64,000 bases of DNA from positions 744,001 to 808,000 of the forward strand of contig NZ_JAIVLR010000001.1 in assembly GCF_020524765.1 (NCBI RefSeq). The letters are read 5' to 3'. A program made the translations under genes and the position numbers. Source of the DNA: Qipengyuania gaetbuli (lineage in GTDB: Bacteria; Pseudomonadota; Alphaproteobacteria; Sphingomonadales; Sphingomonadaceae). Shown in pieces: positions 8,008 to 16,516 of this stretch (the stretch's first letter is position 1; the number at the start of each line of letters is the position of its first letter). Below the pieces are notes generated by a model that worked only from the letters and a program-made list of their open reading frames with translations, was not told the origin of the DNA and searched no databases.

Positions 8008-10113
8008 ATGAAAGTCTCCACGCTCGCCCTGCTCGCAGCCGGAACCGCCCTCGCCACCCCCGCATTCGCGGCCGAGGAAGTGCAGCCCGACCGCGACTAC
8101 CTGCCCGCCGACATCGTGGTCAGCGGCGACCGGGACGAAGGCTATGCCAACGAGGACGGATCGACTGCCACCAAGACGCCGACCCCGCTGATCGACGTTC
8201 CGCAGGCCGTCAGCTTCATCACCGAAGACCAGCTGGAAGACCAGGCGATCCGCCAGCTCAACGACGCGCTGCGTTATGTTCCGGGCATCAGCATGGAAAC
8301 CGGCGAAGGCCACCGCGACGAAGTCTTCATCCGCGGCCAGGAAACGACCGCCGATTTCTATATCGACGGGCTGCGCGACGATGCGCAGTACTACCGCCCG
8401 CTCTACAACATCGAGCGCGTCGAAGTGCTCAAGGGCGCCAACGCCCTGATCTTCGGCCGCGGTGCCGGCGGCGGCGCGATCAACCGCGTGGCGAAACGCG
8501 CCAAGCTGGGCGAGAACTTCATTTCCGGCGAAGCATCGGTCGACACTTTCAGCGCGTTCGACGTCACTGCCGATGTCAACCAGTCGCTGACCGACGGCGT
8601 GGCCCTGCGCCTCAATGCCGCTTACGAGGAATTCGACAACGACCGCGATTTCTACGAAGGCCGCTTCATCGGTTTCTCGCCCACGCTGACTGCAGCGCTC
8701 GGCCCCGACACCACGCTTGTCGCCAGCTACACCTATGACGACGACAGCCGCGTCACTGACCGCGGCGTCCCGGCGCTCGGTACCGTCCCGCTGCAGGGCT
8801 ATGACAGCACCTTCTTCGGCGATAGCGACTTCAATCGCGCCGAAGCGCAGGTCCACATCGGCCGCGTCCGGCTGGAACACGACTTCAACGGCGGCCTTAC
8901 TGCCAATGCCACGGTCCAGTTCGCCGATTACGACAAGGTCTACGCCAATCTCGTGCCTTCCAGCACCGATGGCACCACCGTCTTCCTGAGCGGCTACGAA
9001 GACGCCCAGCAGCGCACCAACTGGATCGGCCAGGCCAACCTGGTCTGGGAAGCCGAAATGGGTTCGGACATCGCATCGACCATCCTGTTCGGTGTCGAGG
9101 CGAGCAGGCAGGATTCGGCCAACCAGCGCAGCACGGTCGGCTTCACCCGTGCACCGGGCGTGGACGGCCTGGCGCCGAACCAGACCCCGCTGACCGACGT
9201 GCTTTTCATCCCGCCCTTCCAGCTGAACCCGGTATCGCGTTCGCGCCAGAGCGACCTCGAAACCCTTTCGGTCTATGTGCAGGAACAGCTCGAAATCGGC
9301 GACCATATCGAACTCGTCGGCGGCCTGCGCTGGGATCGCTTCGACCTCAAGACCGAGGACCTCCTGGGCGGACCCGCTGCCGATCGCGTCGACGAGAAGT
9401 TCAGCCCGCGCATAGGCCTGATCGTCAAGCCGACGCCCGACCTGTCGCTCTACGCCTCCTATTCGGAAAGTTTCCTGCCGCAGGCGGGCGACCAGTTCTT
9501 CATCCTCTCGCAGGGTGATGCCCAGTTCGATCCGGAAAAGTTCACCAATTACGAAATCGGCGCAAAGTGGGCCCCGCTCGACAAGGTGCTGGTCAATGCC
9601 GCGATCTTCCGCCTCGAACGCACCAATATCCAGGCCCCCTCGCCGACCGACCCGACGCTGACCGTGCTGGCCGGTGAAAGCCGCGTCGAAGGGTTCGAGA
9701 TCAGCGCGGTCGGCGAAATCGCCGATTTCTGGAAGGCCAATCTCGGCTACACCTATCTCGACGGCGAATTGCTCAACGAGAACGCGTTCGGCGATGCCGG
9801 CCAGCGCCTCCAGCAGCTGCCCAAGCACTCGATCAGCGCGTGGAACCGCTTCGACGTGAACGAACAGCTGGGCTTCGGCCTCGGCGTCATCCACCAGTCG
9901 GAACAGTATGCCAGCTTCTCGAACACGGTCGTGCTGCCGAGCTACTGGCGCGTCGATGCGGCCGCCTATTACACGGTCAGCGACCGCCTGAGCTTCCAGC
10001 TCAATATCGAGAACCTGTTCGACGAGGATTACTACCCCTCGGCCCACGGCAACAACAACATCCAGCCGGGCGAGCCGCTGAGCGCACGTATCGGCGTCCG
10101 CTTCGAGATCTGA
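8008..10113 (+). CDS. TonB-dependent siderophore receptor
   Basis: A 701-residue outer-membrane receptor for ferric siderophores. The signal peptide MKVSTLALLAAGTALATPAFA ends near residue 21. A TonB-box-like DIVVSG follows near residue 33, then the plug domain with PQAVSFITEDQL, EVFIRGQETTADFYIDGLRD and NIERVEVLKGANALIFGRG, which is typical of the FhuE/FoxA/Fiu siderophore subfamily. The rest is a beta-barrel ending in the aromatic-type terminus ARIGVRFEI. The ATG at 8008 is chosen since it begins the signal peptide; an ATG 11 codons earlier would add a basic extension. A Fur-like palindrome precedes it and a strong terminator follows, so it is probably monocistronic and iron-regulated. Confidence 0.93.
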   Translation: MKVSTLALLAAGTALATPAFAAEEVQPDRDYLPADIVVSGDRDEGYANEDGSTATKTPTPLIDVPQAVSFITEDQLEDQAIRQLNDALRYVPGISMETGEGHRDEVFIRGQETTADFYIDGLRDDAQYYRPLYNIERVEVLKGANALIFGRGAGGGAINRVAKRAKLGENFISGEASVDTFSAFDVTADVNQSLTDGVALRLNAAYEEFDNDRDFYEGRFIGFSPTLTAALGPDTTLVASYTYDDDSRVTDRGVPALGTVPLQGYDSTFFGDSDFNRAEAQVHIGRVRLEHDFNGGLTANATVQFADYDKVYANLVPSSTDGTTVFLSGYEDAQQRTNWIGQANLVWEAEMGSDIASTILFGVEASRQDSANQRSTVGFTRAPGVDGLAPNQTPLTDVLFIPPFQLNPVSRSRQSDLETLSVYVQEQLEIGDHIELVGGLRWDRFDLKTEDLLGGPAADRVDEKFSPRIGLIVKPTPDLSLYASYSESFLPQAGDQFFILSQGDAQFDPEKFTNYEIGAKWAPLDKVLVNAAIFRLERTNIQAPSPTDPTLTVLAGESRVEGFEISAVGEIADFWKANLGYTYLDGELLNENAFGDAGQRLQQLPKHSISAWNRFDVNEQLGFGLGVIHQSEQYASFSNTVVLPSYWRVDAAAYYTVSDRLSFQLNIENLFDEDYYPSAHGNNNIQPGEPLSARIGVRFEI

Positions 10114-10141
10114 TCCCGGAGCAGCGCTTGTCAGGAAAATG

Positions 10142-10172
10142 GCGGCGGCGGGGAAACCTGCCGCCGCTTTTT
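10142..10172 (+). terminator. Rho-independent terminator of the TonB receptor
   Basis: Perfect 8-base stem GCGGCGGC (10142-10149) with GCCGCCGC (10160-10167), 10-base loop, followed by TTTTT. It sits 28 bases after the receptor stop. Confidence 0.85.
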
Positions 10173-10182
10173 CATGATTGAA

Positions 10183-10740
10183 TCAATTGCGCGGCTTTGC
10201 GGGCGCCTGTCCGGACAGTGCCGGGACTTCGCGGGCCGCATCCTCGCTGCTGATGCCGGGGGCCGGCGCGGCGCTGATGCGCTCCTGCCGCCTTGCGACA
10301 CGGCCTGCCCGCTGGATGGCGCGGACAAGGCGCGGATAGACGCCGCAGCGGCACAGGTTTGGAACCGCTGCCTTGATATCCTCTTCCGAGGCGGCCGGAT
10401 TACGGTTGATCAGCGCTGCGGCCGCCATGACGATCCCCGGCGTACAGAAACCGCACTGGATCGCCTGTTCCGCCACCAGCGCCTGCTGGACGGGGTGCGA
10501 ACGGTCCCCGCTCAGCCCCTCGATCGTAGTGACGAACCGCCCTTCCGCCTCGCCGATGGTGACAAGGCACGAGCGCAGCGCTTCACCGTCGATATGGACC
10601 ATGCAGGCGCCGCAATCGCCGGTCCCGCAGCCATATTTCGACCCCGTCAGATTGGCGGCATCGCGCAGCGCCCACAGCAGGGGCGTATCGTCGTCCATCA
10701 GGAATTCGACCGGACGGTCGTTTACGGTCATGCGGGACAT
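10183..10740 (-). CDS. orphan [2Fe-2S] subunit of a xanthine-dehydrogenase-family molybdoenzyme
   Basis: A 185-residue small iron-sulfur subunit like those of isoquinoline 1-oxidoreductase or aldehyde oxidoreductase. Two cluster-binding domains are visible: the plant-ferredoxin-type CGTGDCGACMVHIDG with a later RSC near residue 57, and the helical domain with CGFCTPGIVM and LCRCGVYPRLVRAI. A proline/alanine-rich tail of about 35 residues follows. These subunits pass electrons from a large molybdopterin subunit, but no such partner is adjacent on either side. The partner may be elsewhere in the genome. Confidence 0.85.
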   Translation of the reverse strand: MSRMTVNDRPVEFLMDDDTPLLWALRDAANLTGSKYGCGTGDCGACMVHIDGEALRSCLVTIGEAEGRFVTTIEGLSGDRSHPVQQALVAEQAIQCGFCTPGIVMAAAALINRNPAASEEDIKAAVPNLCRCGVYPRLVRAIQRAGRVARRQERISAAPAPGISSEDAAREVPALSGQAPAKPRN

Positions 10741-10753
10741 GGTTGGATGCGGC

Positions 10754-10966
10754 TCAGTTCGCGTAGCTTTCTAGGTAGCCGCACTTGTTGCAGCGGAATT
10801 TCGAAATCGCCAGCACGCTTTTGCGGTTGGCTCTCAATCCCCACCAGCGTGTGTCGGGCTTGCCCGGATGCCAGCCCGCCACGTGGTTTTCGCCGTAACC
10901 GCGATCGACGCCGAAGCCTTCCTCCATCCGCCCGTCGCATTTCGGGCAGGATTTCGCAGCCGCCAT
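10754..10966 (-). CDS. small zinc-ribbon protein
   Basis: A 70-residue protein with two CxxC knuckles, CPKCDG near residue 7 and CNKCG near residue 62, which would bind one zinc ion, with GYGENHVAGWHPGKPD and WWGLR between. The ATG at 10966 overlaps the TGA of the class II aldolase gene as TGATG, supporting translational coupling. The function is unknown. A longer reading of this frame inside the aldolase gene is not credible. Confidence 0.75.
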   Translation of the reverse strand: MAAAKSCPKCDGRMEEGFGVDRGYGENHVAGWHPGKPDTRWWGLRANRKSVLAISKFRCNKCGYLESYAN

Positions 10967-11730
10967 CAGCTCATCCAGCTGTCGTCGATCTTGGAGACTC
11001 GCCGCTTCCATGCCTCGAAGTCGAACACGCCCGCGCCGCCCTGGCTCGCCATGACGGCGAGGTCGCGCTGGTGGACGTCGACCACTTCCTGCGAGATCAC
11101 ATTGGCCTCGCCCTGCGACAGGGTTGCGACCTGGATTTCGCAGGCGCGCTGCAGCGCCCACATCTTCACGAACATGCCGGGGATTGTCTTGTCCATCACC
11201 ACCGGCCCGTGGTTGCGCAGCATCAGGATCGAGTGATCGCCGAGATTCTCTACCAGGCGGTCGCCCTCTTCGGCACGCACGGTCACGCCTTCGAAATCAT
11301 GGTAGCCGATCTGGCCCTGGAAATTGCAGGCATAGAAATTGGTCGGGACCAGCCCGTTCTTGTGGCTGCACACCGCCATCGTCGCCGTGGTGTGCACATG
11401 GCAGATGGCCGTCGCCTTTTCGCCAAGATGCTTGTGGAAGTGGGCGTGCTGGGTGAAGCCTGCCTTGTTCACCATGTACTGCGAGTGGCCGACGTTGTTG
11501 CCCTCGACATCGATCTTCACCAGGTTCGAGGCGGTGACTTCGTCATACAGCAGCCCGAACGGGTTGATCAGAAAGGTGTCCTTTTCGCCCGGCACGGCAA
11601 CCGAAATGTGGTTGTAGATGCTCTCACCCCAGCCGAGGTGGTCGAAGATGCGATAGCACGCCGCCAGGTCCTGCCGGACCTTCCATTCGGCTTCGGTACA
11701 TTCGAACTTGGGCTTCATCTGGGTTGCCAT
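10966..11730 (-). CDS. class II aldolase/adducin domain protein
   Basis: A 254-residue protein of the class II aldolase/adducin fold (L-fuculose-1-phosphate aldolase relatives). Seen are GWGESIYNHISVAVP near residue 33, the metal-binding pair in ICHVHTTATMA near residue 110, and LMLRNHGPVVM near residue 172 for the third histidine. The ATG at 11730 has a strong GGAGGAG ribosome-binding site seven bases upstream; an ATG ten codons earlier does not. Sugar-phosphate cleavage is typical of the family, but adducin-like members without a known substrate are common in this lineage. It is divergent from the MATE gene. Confidence 0.85.
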   Translation of the reverse strand: MATQMKPKFECTEAEWKVRQDLAACYRIFDHLGWGESIYNHISVAVPGEKDTFLINPFGLLYDEVTASNLVKIDVEGNNVGHSQYMVNKAGFTQHAHFHKHLGEKATAICHVHTTATMAVCSHKNGLVPTNFYACNFQGQIGYHDFEGVTVRAEEGDRLVENLGDHSILMLRNHGPVVMDKTIPGMFVKMWALQRACEIQVATLSQGEANVISQEVVDVHQRDLAVMASQGGAGVFDFEAWKRRVSKIDDSWMS

Positions 11731-11852
11731 GGGGACTCTCCTCCGGGTTTCTATTTGCAACCTCTATCGCACGCCCGCGCGTGGAGGGGCAAGCACTCTG
11801 GCGCAATTGGGCGCTTCCCATGCGCGCCCTGCCCCGCTAGCGCTGCCAGCCG

Positions 11853-13229
11853 ATGAGCGAGACGGCAAAACTGACGCGGGGCAGCATTGTCGGCCATCTC
11901 GTGGGGCAGACCGCACCCATGATCATCGGCGTTGCCGCGATCATGTCGGTCGGCCTGATCGACGCCTATTTCATCGGCCAGCTGGGTTCGCAGGAACTGG
12001 CGGCGGTCAGCTTCATCTTCCCGATCACCATCGCGATCTCCAGCCTTGGGGTCGGCGTGATGGTCGGCATCAACTCGGTCATTGCCCGGGCACTTGGCGA
12101 AGGCGATGTCGAACGGGCGGAAAGACGCGCCAATTTCGGTGCGGTCTTCGCGCTCGGCACGGGGGTCGTACTGGGACTGGTCCTCTATGCCCTGCTGGAC
12201 CCGCTGTTCCGCCTGATGCAGGCAAGCGATGCGCTGCTGCCGCTGATCCGCGCCTATATGCAGCCCTATGCGTTGGGTCTCCCGGTCCTGCTGCTGCAAA
12301 TGGGCCTCAACGGCGTGCTGCGCGGCCAAGGCGAGGCGCGCAAGACCAGTTACGTGTCCATTACCTTTGCAGTGGCGAACTGGATCCTCGACCCGATCCT
12401 GATCACTGGCGCTTTCGGATTTGCCGGCTTCGGCATCGCGGGCGCGGCCTATGCCTCGATCATTGGCTTCGGAATCGCGATCCTGATGGCGCTCTACCTC
12501 ATCAGCAAGGCACAGCTGCCCATCCACCCTTCCTCAATCCGAACCTGCAACATCAAGGATTCGAGCCGCGCGATCCTGAGCGTGGCCGGGCCGGCGGCTT
12601 TCGCCAACGCCATCAACCCGATCGGCCTGTCCGTCCTCACCGCCCTGCTGGCCTCGCAAGGGGAAGCCGCGGTTGCAGGCTTTGGCGCAGCGGGTCGGCT
12701 TCAGAGCTTCGCCACCGTACCGCTGCTTGCCCTGTCGGGTTCGATCGGCGCCATCGTCGGGCAGAACTGGGGCGCGCGTATGCCCGACCGGTCGCGCGCG
12801 GCGATGAAATGGGCGGCAGGCTTCTGCCTCTTCTACGGCCTTGCGACCGCCATCCTCCTGTACCTGACAGGGGGCTGGTTCGCGCAGTTCTTTACCGAGG
12901 ATCCCGAGGTCGTGGCCGAGTTCGAGAACTACCTTGCCATCTCGGTCTGGGGTTATGCAGGCTTCGGGCTGCTCATTACGGCGAACGGCGCGCTTAACGC
13001 CGTCGATCGAGCCGGCCTTGCGCTGACGCAGAGCGCCGCGCGCGTGTTCCTCGTCATGCTGCCCTTCGGCTGGTTGCTCCGCCCGGCATGGGGCGCAGGC
13101 GCCATTTACGGTGCAGAACTGGTCGCAAACCTGCTGGGCGGCGGGCTTGCCGCCTTCATCGCGTGGCGGGTGCTGCGCGCAGGGCCGGACCGCAACGGCG
13201 GCGAGGTTTCCAGCCAAACCAAACGTTAA
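11853..13229 (+). CDS. MATE-family efflux transporter
   Basis: A 458-residue membrane protein with about twelve helices in two similar halves, as in the multidrug and toxic compound extrusion family. Examples are QTAPMIIGVAAIMSVGLIDA with FIGQLGSQELAAVS in the first half and GPAAFANAINPIGLSVLTALL with LQSFATVPLLALSGSIGAIVGQ in the second. It is probably a cation-coupled exporter. It precedes cheA by 48 bases, and its TAA stop overlaps a TTAACCAT motif that may belong to the che promoter. Confidence 0.9.
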   Translation: MSETAKLTRGSIVGHLVGQTAPMIIGVAAIMSVGLIDAYFIGQLGSQELAAVSFIFPITIAISSLGVGVMVGINSVIARALGEGDVERAERRANFGAVFALGTGVVLGLVLYALLDPLFRLMQASDALLPLIRAYMQPYALGLPVLLLQMGLNGVLRGQGEARKTSYVSITFAVANWILDPILITGAFGFAGFGIAGAAYASIIGFGIAILMALYLISKAQLPIHPSSIRTCNIKDSSRAILSVAGPAAFANAINPIGLSVLTALLASQGEAAVAGFGAAGRLQSFATVPLLALSGSIGAIVGQNWGARMPDRSRAAMKWAAGFCLFYGLATAILLYLTGGWFAQFFTEDPEVVAEFENYLAISVWGYAGFGLLITANGALNAVDRAGLALTQSAARVFLVMLPFGWLLRPAWGAGAIYGAELVANLLGGGLAAFIAWRVLRAGPDRNGGEVSSQTKR

Positions 13230-13277
13230 CCATCTTCGTCCATAGCGAACCCCAGATACAGGGGACCCGCGAAAATC

Positions 13278-15650
13278 ATGGACGAGTTGCTGGCCGATTT
13301 CATCGCTGAAACGCGCGAAATGCTGGAGCAGAGCGGCACCGAGCTGGTCGCCTGGGAAGCTGATCCGTCCGACAAGGCGCGCATCGACACGATTTTCCGC
13401 TTCGTCCACACGGTCAAGGGCAACTGCGGCTTCTTCGACTTCCCGCAGCTGGAACGGCTCAGTCACGCGGCCGAGGACGCGCTGGCCGAATGCCGCGCCG
13501 GTCGCCGCGAACCCGACAGCGCGCTTGTTTCCGCAGTGCTCGCCATCATCGACCGTATCGGCGCCATGACCGATGCCATCGAAGCGGGCGAGGAACTGGG
13601 CGGCAAGGAAGACGACGCGCTGATCGCGGCGCTCGATGCGGGCGGCCCGACCGAAATCCAGAGTGACGTCACCGTCCAGCACGAAGTAGTAGACGAGGCG
13701 AGCGAAGACGCGCCGGCCAAGGGCCAGCGGCAGTCCGTGCAGCGGTCCATTCGCCTGCCCGTCGACCTGCTCGACGAGGTGATGAAGGGCGTCTCCGACA
13801 TGGTGCTCGCCCGCAACGACCTTGCGCGCCGCCTGCGCGAAGCGGGCGAACAGCCGACCATCGACGGCCCTTTCGAGCGCCTGTCCGCAATCCTTGCCGA
13901 TGTGCGCACCTCGATCACGCGGATGCGGATGCAGCGCCTCGAGCACCTGTTCTCCTCGCTCCCGCGCCTCGTTCGTGACCTGTCGAACGAACTCGGCAAG
14001 CAGGTCATGGTCGATTTTGAGGGCGGCGAAGTGGAGCTCGACCGCGAGATGATCGAGATGGTCCGCGACCCGCTGACCCACATCATCCGCAATGCCATCG
14101 ACCACGGGATCGAGAAGCCTGTCGACCGGCTCAAGAAGGGCAAGCGCGAGATCGGCCTGATGCGCTTCGCCGCGCGCCAGTCGGGCAACCAGATCAGCCT
14201 GCTCGTGACCGACGACGGCAATGGCATCGACGTCGACCGCCTGACGGAAAAGGCTGTTGCAGCAGGCATCTACAGCCAGTCCGAAATCAAGCAGATGTCG
14301 CAGGCGCAAAAGCTCCAGCTCATCTTCGAGCCGGGCCTTTCCACTGCGGCCGAGGTCAGTTCGATCTCCGGCCGGGGCGTCGGCATGGATGTCGTGCGCT
14401 CCAACCTCGAACGCGTCGGCGGTTCCATCGCCGTGTCGAGCAAGCCGGGCGAGGGAACCAGCTTCCATCTCCAGCTTCCGCTGACCCTGTCGATCATTGC
14501 CGCGCTCACGGTCAGCAGCGACGGTCAGCACTACGCCCTGCCGCGCAGCTATATCGAGGAAATCGTCTTCGGCAGCTCAAGCAGCGTCGAATTCGCCGAG
14601 GCTGGCGAGCGCCGCCTGGTGACCTTCCGCGGCCGCCGCGTACCCTGCATCTCGCTTGCCGATGTCCTCGGCACCGAAAGCAACGAGCGCTGCGACTGGG
14701 AAAGCAAGACGCTGGTCCTGATCCGCCTTGCCAGCGACGATGTCTTCGCGCTCGCAGTCGACCGGGTCCACGACCACGAGGACGTCGTGGTCAAGCCGAT
14801 CGCCCCGGCGATCATGGCCACCAGGCTCTATGCCGGCACGACCCTGCTCGACGACGGCAGCCCGATGATGCTGATCGACCTGCCGAGCATTGCGCAGATG
14901 CGCGGCCTTGTCGGCGAGTTGCGTTCCAAGCCTGCGGTCATCGAAGAAACGCAGGACAAGGAAGAAAAGGCGGCGACGCCGGTCATGCTTTTCGCCGGGC
15001 TCGACGGCCGCAAGCGCGCCGTGCGCCTCGAACTGGTTCGCCGCATCGACACGGTCTACGCCGACGCTTTTGATATCGAAGGCGAACGCGCACAGGCCGT
15101 TATCGAAGGCCGTATTTTCCCGCTCGCCGGTATCGAACACGGTGCCCTGCCCGCCGACCGCTGCCGCTTGCTGCGCCTTTCGGACGGGGAAAGCGAAGTG
15201 GTTTATGCCGTCTCCGAAGTGCTCGACGCAGCCGAGATGACGGAAGAGATCGTGCCGTCCGCCAACGATCACTCGATCGAAGGCGTCACGCTGATCGGCG
15301 GAAAGCCGGTCCCGCTGATCGACGGACATACGCTGTTCCAGCGCCACGGCGTCCCGCAGCGCGGTAATAGCCCGCTGGTCTGCCGCCTGCCGCAGGACAG
15401 CGAATGGGCGCGCACCATCCTCGAACCGCTGGTGGTAGCCGCCGGCTATCGCATTGCCGGTGACGCAGAAGAAGAGGCCGATCTCGCCATCGCGCTCGCC
15501 GGGGATACCGCCGACGAGACGGCGGGTGCCCGCGAAACGGTGCGCCTCCGCCCCGATCCCGAAGATACCGGCGACGGCTCCATCTATCGCTACGACCGCG
15601 ACGGCCTGATGGCCGTGCTCAAGCGGGTCCGCACCGGGAGGGCGGCATGA
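13278..15650 (+). CDS. cheA: chemotaxis histidine kinase CheA with second CheW-like module and receiver-like tail
   Basis: A 790-residue cytoplasmic kinase that autophosphorylates and passes phosphate to CheY and CheB under chemoreceptor control. Domains in order: Hpt (about 1-105, His44 in FVHTVKGN); a short linker without a clear CheY-binding P2 domain; the dimerisation helices (about 150-215); the HATPase (about 250-400) with HIIRNAIDHGIE (N box), TDDGNGID (G1) and SGRGVGMDVV (G2); a CheW domain (about 405-540); a second CheW-like segment (about 560-680) starting PVMLFAGLDGRKRAVRLE; and a C-terminal segment resembling a degenerate receiver. It is followed by cheW with an ATGA overlap. Confidence 0.93.
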   Translation: MDELLADFIAETREMLEQSGTELVAWEADPSDKARIDTIFRFVHTVKGNCGFFDFPQLERLSHAAEDALAECRAGRREPDSALVSAVLAIIDRIGAMTDAIEAGEELGGKEDDALIAALDAGGPTEIQSDVTVQHEVVDEASEDAPAKGQRQSVQRSIRLPVDLLDEVMKGVSDMVLARNDLARRLREAGEQPTIDGPFERLSAILADVRTSITRMRMQRLEHLFSSLPRLVRDLSNELGKQVMVDFEGGEVELDREMIEMVRDPLTHIIRNAIDHGIEKPVDRLKKGKREIGLMRFAARQSGNQISLLVTDDGNGIDVDRLTEKAVAAGIYSQSEIKQMSQAQKLQLIFEPGLSTAAEVSSISGRGVGMDVVRSNLERVGGSIAVSSKPGEGTSFHLQLPLTLSIIAALTVSSDGQHYALPRSYIEEIVFGSSSSVEFAEAGERRLVTFRGRRVPCISLADVLGTESNERCDWESKTLVLIRLASDDVFALAVDRVHDHEDVVVKPIAPAIMATRLYAGTTLLDDGSPMMLIDLPSIAQMRGLVGELRSKPAVIEETQDKEEKAATPVMLFAGLDGRKRAVRLELVRRIDTVYADAFDIEGERAQAVIEGRIFPLAGIEHGALPADRCRLLRLSDGESEVVYAVSEVLDAAEMTEEIVPSANDHSIEGVTLIGGKPVPLIDGHTLFQRHGVPQRGNSPLVCRLPQDSEWARTILEPLVVAAGYRIAGDAEEEADLAIALAGDTADETAGARETVRLRPDPEDTGDGSIYRYDRDGLMAVLKRVRTGRAA

Positions 15651-16081
15651 ACGAACTGCTTCTGATGTGCACCATCGCCGGTCGCCGCGCAGCGATCCCT
15701 GCCCTGCGTGTCCAGTCGGTCCTCGAGATCGATACCATTACTCCGATCCCCGGCACCTGTGCCTATGTGTGCGGCATCACGCCGCTGCGCAGCCAGGCGC
15801 TGACCGTGATCGACTGTTCGCTGGCGCTGGGCTTCGACCAGCCCAGCAACTCGCCCGAACGCCGGGCGGCGGTGATCGAGCATGACGGCCACACCTATGC
15901 CCTGCTGGTCGATGCGGCCGAAGACGTGGCGCAAGCAACCAGCGATCCCGTCGCCATTCCGGGCGGCTTGGGCGAAGGCTGGCAGCGTGCCGCCATCGGC
16001 ATGGTGGAGACCGAAAGCGGTCCGGTCGTACTGGTCGACGTAGAAACGATCATTGCGGGTCCACCCGCGCTTGCAGCTTAA
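15647..16081 (+). CDS. cheW: chemotaxis coupling protein CheW
   Basis: A 144-residue SH3-like scaffold protein that links chemoreceptors to CheA in the signalling array. It opens NELLLMCTIAGRRAAIPALRV with the family strand pattern, continues with VLEIDTITPIPGTCAYVCGI (the usual P-x-x-x-G-x-x-x-LRG region, here GITPLRSQALTVID) and ends with GPVVLVDVETII. Its ATG overlaps the TGA of cheA as ATGA, so the two are translationally coupled. The length fits the family. Confidence 0.9.
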   Translation: MNELLLMCTIAGRRAAIPALRVQSVLEIDTITPIPGTCAYVCGITPLRSQALTVIDCSLALGFDQPSNSPERRAAVIEHDGHTYALLVDAAEDVAQATSDPVAIPGGLGEGWQRAAIGMVETESGPVVLVDVETIIAGPPALAA

Positions 16082-16136
16082 GCGATTGGTTACCGCCATT
16101 GGTTATGAAGCGGATTGAAACTCAAGGAACTCCCAC

Positions 16137-16502
16137 ATGAAGACCTGCCTCATCATCGACGATTCGCGCGTTATCCGTAAGGTGTCCCGGCACATTCTCG
16201 AATCGCTCGAATTCTCCGTGGACGAGGCGGAGAACGGCAAGGAAGGCCTGGACAAGTGCCAGGTCCACATGCCCGACGTCATCCTGCTGGACTGGAACAT
16301 GCCGGTCATGACGGGCATCGAGTTCATCACCCAGCTGCGCAAGCATGAAGGCGGCGACAAGCCCAAGGTCGTCTTCTGCACGACGGAAAACGATGTCGCG
16401 CACATCCGCGAGGCGATCAGTGCCGGGGCTGACGAATACGTCATGAAGCCGTTCGATCACGAAACCCTGCAGATCAAGCTCCAGCTTGTCGGCATGGCCT
16501 GA
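16137..16502 (+). CDS. cheY: chemotaxis response regulator CheY
   Basis: A 121-residue single-domain receiver. Acidic residues Asp8 and Asp9, phospho-acceptor Asp52 in VILLDWNMPVMTG, the switch threonine in VVFCTTEN and Lys104 in EYVMKPF are all present. Phosphorylated CheY would act on the flagellar motor, although no flagellar gene is in the window. AAGGAA precedes the ATG. The 55 bases between cheW and cheY hold GGTTACC and could include a secondary promoter. Confidence 0.92.
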   Translation: MKTCLIIDDSRVIRKVSRHILESLEFSVDEAENGKEGLDKCQVHMPDVILLDWNMPVMTGIEFITQLRKHEGGDKPKVVFCTTENDVAHIREAISAGADEYVMKPFDHETLQIKLQLVGMA

Positions 16503-16516
16503 TCCGGAGCAGCGAT

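Noticed and set aside
7378..10047. Minus-strand open frame of 889 codons
   Set aside because: Antisense to the TonB receptor and overlapping arsC; the product has no domain and shows typical shadow composition.
12534..14531. Minus-strand open frame of 665 codons
   Set aside because: Antisense to the MATE gene and cheA, with no recognisable domain.
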